Assembly (NCBI GenBank): GCA_942493055.1
Contig: OW818680.1
Span: 1,922,001 to 1,986,000 of the forward strand
Origin: CAIZQW01 sp942493055
GTDB lineage: Bacteria; Verrucomicrobiota; Kiritimatiellia; RFP12; UBA1067
Direction of reading: 5' to 3'
DNA length: 64,000 nt
Each line of letters begins with the position of its first letter. The first letter of the stretch is position 1. Positions 8,401 to 14,917 of the stretch are shown here, piece by piece. The position numbers and the translations under genes were made by a program. The notes under the pieces are model-generated. The model had not been told where the DNA came from. It saw nothing but the letters and a program-made list of their open reading frames with translations, and searched no databases.

Positions 8401-10220
8401 CCCTGCTGACCAGAATCGGTTCCGCCGCCAATTCTGTAAAATTGAATCGCCGAGCCTACCGCGTCGCTCAATTTAGAAAAAGTTATATGAGGCGTTCCGA
8501 GGTTTGAGTTGTTGTTTGCATTATAAGCTAACACGACATCACCAGTGAAGGTACTCGCATCCCCGAGGGCGACGGTCTTGTTCTGACCGCCGTAAGCACG
8601 GATCGCTCCAGAGCCCGTCGTCGAGGCAAAGGTGATGGTGTTGAGAGAGGAAAGGTTCCCCACCGCACTCGCGTTAAGGGTGAGCGTCCCCAGGCTGGAG
8701 CCGTCAAACCCCCAGCTCAGCGTGGCGGTGCCGTTGAAGGTGATGTTTCTGCTGCCGCTCGCCCCCAAGTTGGCATCGGCGGAGTAGACTAACGTGCCCG
8801 CGTTGAGAACTGTACCGCCGGAATAGGTGCTAGCGGTGGAACTGAGTGTCAGCTGGTTGCCACCGGATTTGACCAGGGTGACCGTACCGCTGTTGTCATT
8901 GATCGGGGCAGAGTTGGTATGGGCAGCCGCCACTGTCGTGATGAACAGATTTCCGCCGCCGGCGGGCGTCGTCAATGCCCCGCCTGTACTGGCCACAGTC
9001 TTAACATTCGCGCCCGGGAAAAGAAGTCCGTATGTTTGCAGGCTCCCCGTTCCTAGCGTCAGCGTAGAGCTTGAGCCATAAAAACGCAAGGCCGTGATGG
9101 TGCGCGTGGTGTTAATCGTGACAGCAGCGCCTGTGTTCAGAGCGTAGGCCTTTGTGGCATCCGTCCAATTCGCGTCATTCGCCGTGTCGGCACAGGTGGC
9201 GGCTGCCACATAGTCGTTCGTATAGACCGCGTAATCCGCGCTGGAAGTCCCCGTCGTGGCCCACGGCCCGATGATCGGAGTGCCGACCATATTGGTGGAC
9301 CAGCCTGCGATTGAGCCCGCACCAATCACCTTGATCCGGTTGACGCTGTTCAAGCCGGAAAGAACACCTCCGTTTGCAATGGAAAAGTTCAAGACCGACG
9401 TCGCATCATTTCGCGTGAGGCTGGAAAGAGTCAGGGTTGCGATTCCAGGCCCGCTCTGTGATGCCGTGAATACGCTGACCTGCCCCCTGTTGAACGTCAC
9501 GGCCCCAATGGATTCGTTGAAGGTGTTAGCATTGACAGGCCTCCAGGTGAAGGAGCCGCCGCCGTTGAAGGTGATCGGGGCGCTGTCATTCACAAAGTTA
9601 AGAGTGTTCTGAGCGGAAAGAATGTTGCCGTATGAAATGGCGCCACCGTTGATCGTGATGGCGCTGGTGTTCAAGAGAACCTGATTCGCTCCGTCCACAG
9701 CCAGTGTCATGCCGGGGTTGACTGTCGTGGTGCCTGACCAGCCCCCCGCGGACGTCGCATTGAAGGTGACCGTACCGGACGCGCCGGAACCAGTGGCCTT
9801 CAGGAGCACGTTTCCGCTCCCGCCCACCGCACGGCTGATCGTGGCGGCTGCCACATTGTTGAGGGTGATCGTATTGTCGGCCGCGCCGAACGTCAGGGTA
9901 TACGTGCTGTTGCTGACCGTGTAGCCTGTGATGTTGAAGAGCAGGCCGCCGACAGAGATCGCCTCGCCCAGGGTAACCGTGCCCGCCGTGCCCACGAAGA
10001 CGGCGGTGTCGTTGTTGGCGTTATTCCAGGTGGCCGTCGTGTAGGGGCCGCTGGCCGCAGTGCCCCAGGTGGCCGTTGTCGTGTCCCACGTCTTCGTGCC
10101 GGACGAGTAGATGCTGGCCGCCTGCGCCGCGCCCCCTGCGAGCAGCATCACGATCGCCACCGACAGGCTCCGGATCTGCCTTGAGCTAAAACAGTTACTC
10201 CATGTATGTTTCGTATTCAT
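5493..10220 (-). CDS. Giant autotransporter-associated beta-strand (PATR) repeat protein A
   Basis: A 1,575-residue exported protein. ATG 10220 has GGAGGATAAC in front and begins a signal peptide that ends at AAQAA. The body is low-complexity Gly/Thr/Asn/Ser beta-strand sequence with at least four PATR units, for example LVKAGNGKWMLAGTNTYSGG and ITKAGSGRLTLTGTNTYGG. Around residues 735-860 is a module with GGSCSNSAVSV and WACASL that recurs in the other two PATR genes. No outer-membrane beta-barrel is visible at the C-terminus; the protein ends in GTVISFY, where its paralogues end in GTFIRIM. It is likely a cell-surface or secreted adhesive or solenoid protein. Substrate and partners are unknown. 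Type A promoter elements lie at 10267-10330. Confidence 0.9.
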   Translation of the reverse strand: MNTKHTWSNCFSSRQIRSLSVAIVMLLAGGAAQAASIYSSGTKTWDTTTATWGTAASGPYTTATWNNANNDTAVFVGTAGTVTLGEAISVGGLLFNITGYTVSNSTYTLTFGAADNTITLNNVAAATISRAVGGSGNVLLKATGSGASGTVTFNATSAGGWSGTTTVNPGMTLAVDGANQVLLNTSAITINGGAISYGNILSAQNTLNFVNDSAPITFNGGGSFTWRPVNANTFNESIGAVTFNRGQVSVFTASQSGPGIATLTLSSLTRNDATSVLNFSIANGGVLSGLNSVNRIKVIGAGSIAGWSTNMVGTPIIGPWATTGTSSADYAVYTNDYVAAATCADTANDANWTDATKAYALNTGAAVTINTTRTITALRFYGSSSTLTLGTGSLQTYGLLFPGANVKTVASTGGALTTPAGGGNLFITTVAAAHTNSAPINDNSGTVTLVKSGGNQLTLSSTASTYSGGTVLNAGTLVYSADANLGASGSRNITFNGTATLSWGFDGSSLGTLTLNASAVGNLSSLNTITFASTTGSGAIRAYGGQNKTVALGDASTFTGDVVLAYNANNNSNLGTPHITFSKLSDAVGSAIQFYRIGGGTDSGQQGQIGLTGDAGALTLDNRQIQLLPKTGGSGQNMRDVVLVNNNGTIANKWVINTPLLNSYDRDFNFYLTGSNAGDNAFAGTIGDSTYGGPFSTGSGKLSLVKAGNGKWMLAGTNTYSGGTLVTAGKLVGVVGGSCSNSAVSVSAGTLGVSVTDTNLQWACASLTHTAASTLEFAFGGNTPSTTVAPLQVNGDIVLAVAPSVSCTGSSLAAGTYPLLTWTGAFSGVAPSSLTLPSGTGLLVVDPATKTLWVSISASGGSKQPLTWKGPANSTWVANEAVYTKWQDATPVNTNYQETTVAGITVGDNVVFGTTPGGVVTLNTTVSPASVSVNATANYTFSGTGSIAGPGGLTKANSGTLTLSTTNSYSGGTLLSAGTLSIAADNVLGSGSLVLGAATIQSSDATGRTLNNPVVLNGNSIVGGTGNLTFNNSGTGTVIAASQITVSSSSVNATLGTSFGGAFGITKAGSGRLTLTGTNTYGGATTVSAGTLVVSGGWITNNAAVSVAAGNSTMVITNGANVFSGGTLIQIGNNNNNNLVLVAGSGTIGTPASVWDLGGAFLNLGGNSYQASPSNNVLRVDGAGVYGGAVVTNVNGAFSSTAANAANYSADYSSIVVTNGGYFFNKGLTAIGNNYYGPHGSYDSIIIMGGVANSMYYGSSNAFIVGDGIRPGAHDNLVYVGTGGVLTNVGYNAGDRYVDFVVGYGHNTTAGIALYRNQLVVTDGGKVFTLGNLTVGYSVSTSAFSVLSNSVLIANGGLVNAPGALNIGLNASAVAPVSFNSLTITTGGQFVTSGAPNYVGRANGNGTVANNNSAWIGGANSLWNLGGQHLFVGSTTGTGQAIGNALSVSAGGVATNVSALIVSAANTLELGPGGQIYAGAVTNSGTMAVGLDKNVTPSSGLLTVTGNLNVNNAALDVSISGTPSGVNVIASYGSLTGSFAATNGLSDKYKLEMNYKGQNQVAIVYSATGTVISFY

Positions 10221-10266
10221 GTTATCCTCCGATCTCTCTGTTCATAAAAAAATGATCACAACTTCC

Positions 10267-10330
10267 ATTATCTCACATTTCCTCTGTGTTGTGAACACCA
10301 CTTCAGGCTGAAAATTCGCCATTTTGGGTT
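10267..10330 (-). promoter_or_regulatory. Type A promoter: two AAARTGG half-sites 21 bp apart plus extended -10
   Basis: On the minus strand AAAATGG (10319-10325) and GAAGTGG (10298-10304) are exactly 21 bp apart. From the second half-site to a putative -10 (GATAAT, 10267-10272, preceded by TGA) is 31 bp. The same spacings occur upstream of the genes starting at 19012 and 61414. It sits about 50-110 bp upstream of the PATR A start codon. Confidence 0.7.
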
Positions 10331-10333
10331 TGA

Positions 10334-10480
10334 GAAGTTCTAAAGTGCTAAAGTCCTAAAGTGCGGGAATGAGTTTTGAAACTTGTCTTGAGGACGGCAA
10401 GACGTGAAGACCCTTTGGAGTCTTGAGGTCTCTCAGTCTTTGCATCCTTGCTCAGTTTCAAGTTTCTCTTCTCCCAAAAA
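10334..10480. repeat. Repeat mosaic between PATR genes
   Basis: Tandem-like ttctaaagtgctaaag units at 10338-10365 are followed by arms of the gaaacttg family in opposite orientation (tttgaaacttg near 10375 and cagtttcaagtttc near 10453). They enclose a gtcttgaggtctctcagtc-type segment. No gene is supported in this 320-bp spacer. Confidence 0.6.
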
Positions 10481-10483
10481 CAG

Positions 10484-10517
10484 TTTGGCGTGCGGCACCT
10501 GAGCACTGCACGCCAAA
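10484..10517 (-). terminator. Hairpin terminator after PATR protein B
   Basis: A perfect 10-bp stem, TTTGGCGTGC / GCACGCCAAA, with a 14-base loop. On the minus strand it is followed by CTGTTTTTGG, giving a T-run. It lies 26 bp beyond the stop of the 10543-14430 gene and matches the hairpin at 5425. Confidence 0.7.
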
Positions 10518-10542
10518 CGCGTCAGTTACACGCAGGCTCACC

Positions 10543-13500
10543 TTACATAATTCGGATGAACGTGCCGAGGGGCGGGAGATCAACGCCCACATAGAGCAAG
10601 CCCGTACCGGAGAAGTAGGCGCTCCGGTTAGCTGGCGGCGCAGCGCTTGTGGTCGAGCCGTAGATGCCGGCAGCCTGCGTCACGTTGTTTAATTTCAGCG
10701 AGCCCACCTTTTCCTTGACCCCGGTTTCGATTTGCACCACCTTGCCGGAGGCGATCGAGAGGGCTGCGGTGTCCGAAAGACACGTGCCCGTCGCCAGCAC
10801 AAGCGTGCCATCGCTGACCGTTGTGGTTCCGCTGAAGGTGTTTGCGCCGGAGAGGGTCCACTTGCCGGTGCCAGCCTTGATCAGGCTGATGACTGCCCCG
10901 GTGCCATCGACGATCTTGCCGGCGAAGGTATTGGCTCCGGCGTTGGAACCGCCCAGCGTCAGTGTCTTGTTGCCTGTGGCGCTGACCAGCAGGTCGGTGT
11001 TGATGGCGATGGTGTTGCCGACTGTGGCGTTGTTGTTTTCGATCGTCCCGCCCCCGGCCAGCGTGCCGTTGAGTTCAATCCGGCGGCTGTTGAAGAGCAG
11101 GGGCGAAGCTGTACCAGCACCCAACTTAAAAATGGACGAATTTGCGTTGCCTTTTAACTGGATCGGATTCGCACCATCAGCCAGACTGTTGACGATCAGT
11201 CCACCTCCCGCATTGCCTGACATCGTAATCAGAACTTTGCCGGTAAATGTATTCGCGTCACTGGAGAACGTGAGATCCGAACCGGCTCCACCGGCACCCG
11301 TATTAAAATCGAGTGTGCCGTTACCCGAAAGCGGACCGGTAAAGGTCATTTTGTAATACTGGCTCCCTGGGTTCAGGCTCGCAGTAACCCCGCTATTCAC
11401 AGCGACGCCCTTTGCGAACACGGGATAGCCCGAGTGCGTTGTTGCCAATGTGGCGTTACCGGCAAAGGTGATGATGCTGCCGTCAGCACCCAGGTTGGCA
11501 TTGGCACCTGCAGTCAGCGTGCCTCCATTGAGGGTGGTGCCGCCGGTGTAACTGTTGGCGGTGGAGAGGGTCAGCGCCTTGCTGCCGGACTTGGTCAGTC
11601 CCGTGGAGCCGCCGATGGCGCCGGTTCCAGAAATGGTGATGTCCCGTACGGAGTTATTGACCGCAACTGCGGCGGGGTTGACTATGGTGTTCAGCGTGAT
11701 GACAGCAGCGGCGCTGAGCGAGTTGTCGGTGAATTGGACCTGATCGCCGATGACGGCTTCCTGATACTTGATGGCTGTGGCGCCACTGCTATCCTTCCAG
11801 GCGGTCGTGTTGTTGACATCCCACGTGCCGGTGTTGCCGTTATTCCACGTCAACGGTTCATAGGACGCGCCGGTGATCGTCACGGACAAGGTTCCACTAC
11901 TCCAAGCTGCGGTGCCGGCCAGTGTTCCGCTTGCGCCGGTGATGGTGACTGTCGGAATGCCTGCAGGCGCGCTTCCGACGACCTCAATCAACGGATACGT
12001 GCCAGCCGTCAAAAGGGACGCATCGAGTGTGATCCCCGGGATGCCGGTAAACATCAGGTCGCCGGTGACCTTGAGCGGGGCTACCGAGGCGCTGAGGGTT
12101 GTGCCGATGCCGAAAGCCAGCGTGGCGCTCGTGCCTGCACAGGTGAGGGAAGCGCACGTCCATTGCTTGGTGTTGTCATTGACAGCGACACCGAGGGTGC
12201 ACCCGGCGGTGTCGTTGATCGTCAGATCACTGTTTTCACAGCCGCCGCCCACCATTCCGATCAAGGTGCCGTCGCTGATGGTGGTGGAACCGCTGTAGGT
12301 GTTGGCGGCTGCCAGGATCAGTGTGCCGCTGCCGGCTTTTTCAAGCTGGCCGCTGCCGGCCATCAGGTTGGCCACGGTGAACGTGTCGCTCCGGTTAAAG
12401 ACGAGTGTCGCATCGTTTTGGACAGCGCCGCTGCCCAGCGCGCCGCTGGCACCGCCGTCGCCGAGCTGCAAGGTGCCGGCACTGATCGTCGTGGCACCGC
12501 TGTAGGTGTTGTTGCCGGAGAGAATCTGGGTGCCGTCGCCAGTCTTGGTGAGCGTCGAAGCGCCGCCGGTGCCGAAGCCGCCGATCGCGCCGCTGTAGGT
12601 GACGGTCTTGCCTGTGCCGACGTTGAGCGTGAAGCCAGTGACGGCGGTCGAGGCGAGCAAGGTTTCATTATTTCCGCCTGTTGCTGAAAAGACTGTCAGG
12701 AGGTTGCGGCTGCCCTTGAGTCCGCCGAAGGTGGGGCTGGGGGCAGCGGTCTCACCGGTAATCTTGCCTGCGTTGTTTCCCGCAGCCAGAGAGAAGTTGC
12801 CGCCTGCAGCACCCACGTCGAGGGTGCTGTTCTGCAGAGCGAGGTTATTGCCGAGGGACAACCTGGCACTGGTGTTGATGACCGTGTCGCCGGAGAAGTT
12901 CTGCGCCGCGGCGAGTTCCACGCGGATGCCGGATGCTCCAGTACCGCCAACGATCAACCCTTGCGTGCCGGTCAGCTTGTTGGCGCCCACGATGCCGATC
13001 AGCCCGCTGCTGTATTTGCCGCCGAGGCGGTAGTTGTCGCTGGCCGGCGTCAGGGTGCCAGAGTACTCCATTTTCGCGCCGTTGCTGGCCCAGTTGCCCA
13101 GGAAGGCTTGCGGCAGGTTGGCTCCGGCGCTGCTGCCAAAGTCGAGGTTGTTGGCGGTCGTGCCGGTCATGACCGTGATTTCATCAGTGGTTTCCACCAT
13201 ACGGTTCAGGAAGGCGTTGCTCAATGCGTTAAAGCGGATGCCAGCGCCAGCGGCCACAGTGACGTTGCGCCCACTTCCGCCGCCAAGGTTTGCATTGCTC
13301 ATGCCCGCGAGATCCATCCACCCCTGACTGATCACCGTGTCACCATTCCATACATTAGCGGCGTTGGATAGAAGCAGTATCCCTGCTCCAGTCTTGGTGA
13401 GGCCAGCCGTGCCGGTGCTGGTGCGGATCGCGCCGGAGATGGTGGCGCTGACCGTGCCCGCAGTCTGGTTGACCTGCACGGTGCGCGTGGTGCCGTTGAG

Positions 13501-14430
13501 ATCGATCTTATTTGAAAAGGTCAGGCCTGAGCCGGATTGGGCAGACGCAGCCTGCAACACCAGGGTGCTCGGATTGAAAAAGGCGCTTCCCCAAACGACT
13601 TCGAAGGCGGCGTTATTGTTGAGCGTCAAGGTCATTCCGGTAGCACCGTTTTCGCTGAATCCGCTGGTTCCTCCAAGGATCTGAATCTGCCCGGGATTGC
13701 TGCCAAGTGTGCGGGTGAAGGTCGCGGTCCAGTAATCCTCGTAAACACCGTCATTGATGGTGATGTTCGAGTTCGCGGACGCGTTGCTGATGAACCGGAT
13801 GGTGCCGCCGTTGATCGTGGTAGTGCCGGAGTAGTTATGGGCAGGGGCCGTGCCACCGCCGCCCAGTATCAGTATACCTGAACCGTTCTTGGTGATGCCG
13901 CCCGTGCCGGTGATGATGCTCGCCGTGCCAGAGAAGTCAACAGTTCCGGAGCCGTCAACCGTCAGCAGGTTGCCTCCATTGACCAAGCCGGCTGAGGCTT
14001 TGAGCGTAGTAGCCGAGTTGTTCAGCCAGGACTGAGCCCCGCCCAGGGTGATGGGGCTAATGATCGTCACAGCAGCCGAACTGGCGTTCTTGGTGATACC
14101 GTTGTTGAGCGTGATCGTCTGTCCAGCCGTGCCCAGCGTGTAGGTGCCGGTGAAGGATGGGCTCAAGGTGAGCGAATTAACGGTGGTCGGGCTGGCGAGG
14201 GTGACTGCCCCGGCGGCGGTGGCCGTACCGCCGAAGACGGCATCACTGCCGGAGACCCAGTTCTGGTTGGCCGTGCCGTTCCACCACAGATTGGCACCCA
14301 GCCACGCTCCACCTCCATTCGACTGGCCAGCGCCAGTCCCGTTTGCATCCCACGTGAGTTGGGCCTGCGCAATTCCCGCACTGATCAATACCATCGCACA
14401 GACGATGGCTGCACTGTTTCTTATTTTCAT
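10543..14430 (-). CDS. Giant autotransporter-associated beta-strand (PATR) repeat protein B
   Basis: About 1,295 residues. I chose ATG 14430 because AGGAG lies seven bases upstream; the longer frame to 14505 has no such site. A signal peptide runs to about GIAQAQ. At least six PATR units are visible (LTKTGDGTQILSGNNTYSG, LEKAGSGTLILAAANTYSG, LIKAGTGKWTLSGANTFSG). The shared module with paired cysteines (GGGCENS ... WTCASL) lies near residue 730, followed by a stretch homologous to PATR A (LTWNNGNTGTWDVNN). The protein ends GTFIRIM, exactly as PATR C does. A sigma70-like promoter with type B repeats lies at 14552-14617. Exported; the surface role is inferred from the repeat family. Confidence 0.9.
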   Translation of the reverse strand: MKIRNSAAIVCAMVLISAGIAQAQLTWDANGTGAGQSNGGGAWLGANLWWNGTANQNWVSGSDAVFGGTATAAGAVTLASPTTVNSLTLSPSFTGTYTLGTAGQTITLNNGITKNASSAAVTIISPITLGGAQSWLNNSATTLKASAGLVNGGNLLTVDGSGTVDFSGTASIITGTGGITKNGSGILILGGGGTAPAHNYSGTTTINGGTIRFISNASANSNITINDGVYEDYWTATFTRTLGSNPGQIQILGGTSGFSENGATGMTLTLNNNAAFEVVWGSAFFNPSTLVLQAASAQSGSGLTFSNKIDLNGTTRTVQVNQTAGTVSATISGAIRTSTGTAGLTKTGAGILLLSNAANVWNGDTVISQGWMDLAGMSNANLGGGSGRNVTVAAGAGIRFNALSNAFLNRMVETTDEITVMTGTTANNLDFGSSAGANLPQAFLGNWASNGAKMEYSGTLTPASDNYRLGGKYSSGLIGIVGANKLTGTQGLIVGGTGASGIRVELAAAQNFSGDTVINTSARLSLGNNLALQNSTLDVGAAGGNFSLAAGNNAGKITGETAAPSPTFGGLKGSRNLLTVFSATGGNNETLLASTAVTGFTLNVGTGKTVTYSGAIGGFGTGGASTLTKTGDGTQILSGNNTYSGATTISAGTLQLGDGGASGALGSGAVQNDATLVFNRSDTFTVANLMAGSGQLEKAGSGTLILAAANTYSGSTTISDGTLIGMVGGGCENSDLTINDTAGCTLGVAVNDNTKQWTCASLTCAGTSATLAFGIGTTLSASVAPLKVTGDLMFTGIPGITLDASLLTAGTYPLIEVVGSAPAGIPTVTITGASGTLAGTAAWSSGTLSVTITGASYEPLTWNNGNTGTWDVNNTTAWKDSSGATAIKYQEAVIGDQVQFTDNSLSAAAVITLNTIVNPAAVAVNNSVRDITISGTGAIGGSTGLTKSGSKALTLSTANSYTGGTTLNGGTLTAGANANLGADGSIITFAGNATLATTHSGYPVFAKGVAVNSGVTASLNPGSQYYKMTFTGPLSGNGTLDFNTGAGGAGSDLTFSSDANTFTGKVLITMSGNAGGGLIVNSLADGANPIQLKGNANSSIFKLGAGTASPLLFNSRRIELNGTLAGGGTIENNNATVGNTIAINTDLLVSATGNKTLTLGGSNAGANTFAGKIVDGTGAVISLIKAGTGKWTLSGANTFSGTTTVSDGTLVLATGTCLSDTAALSIASGKVVQIETGVKEKVGSLKLNNVTQAAGIYGSTTSAAPPANRSAYFSGTGLLYVGVDLPPLGTFIRIM

Positions 14431-14551
14431 ATTCATACTCCTGTTAGCCGCTTTCGCGGGTGTTTTGAAGGTGGCGTGTTGAATGCTATAGCGCGACTGA
14501 TCCACACGACCAGCGCCTGCTTACAGGCCACCTAATCTCTACTATTCTTAT

Positions 14552-14617
14552 AGTATAAGGCCGTGGGGCAGGAAAAGGCAACAACTCAAATAGGCTACAA
14601 ACAGGCTACAAGGGGGG
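14552..14617 (-). promoter_or_regulatory. Type B promoter: two 11-bp direct repeats, 5-bp gap, -35/-10
   Basis: On the minus strand the order is a C-rich tract, TTGTAGCCTGT, TTGTAGCCTAT, TTG (14587-14617), a 5-bp gap, -35 TTGCCT (14576-14581), an 18-bp spacer and -10 TATACT (14552-14557). The start codon is about 120 bp downstream. The same arrangement with the same 5-bp gap is found before the GH2 gene and the long DUF6288-like gene. Confidence 0.75.
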
Positions 14618-14630
14618 AGAAGGGAAGTTC

Positions 14631-14800
14631 TAAAGTGCTAAAGTTCTAAAGTGCTAAAGTGTAGCTGGAAACTAGACACTGGAAACGGGGCAATGCCTTG
14701 GTGAAAGCGGGGCATACGTTTAATTTGCTCGATCAGTCAAGGGGTCAATCGGTCAACCTGTCACCCCCGTCAATCGGTCAAATGTCGTGAATGTCAAAAG
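14631..14800. repeat. Repeat mosaic upstream of PATR B
   Basis: In order: ttctaaagtgctaaag units, gctggaaactagacactgg units, the ggcaatgccttggtgaaagc block shared with 1370, and five tcggtcaa/gtcaat units. No gene is supported between 14431 and 14917. Confidence 0.6.
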
Positions 14801-14803
14801 GAG

Positions 14804-14857
14804 AACGGGTTTCCCAACCCGTTGAAGCACGGACAGGAAAGTCCGTGCCCCTTTTTC
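14804..14857. terminator. Back-to-back (bidirectional) terminator module
   Basis: Two adjacent hairpins. AACGGGTT/AACCCGTT (14804-14823) is followed on the minus strand by CTCCTTTTG. GCACGGAC/GTCCGTGC (14827-14848) is followed on the plus strand by CCCTTTTTC. It lies 60 bp past the stop of PATR C. Near-copies occur at 19259 and 53652. Confidence 0.65.
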
Positions 14858-14917
14858 TTGACGCCAAGACTCAAGGCCCTCTTCTCCCCAAACACGTCAG
14901 TCACACGCAGGGGCACC

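Noticed and set aside
11434..12687. A 417-codon plus-strand open frame inside PATR B
   Set aside because: Glycine-rich antisense of the PATR repeats; no signal peptide or ribosome site.
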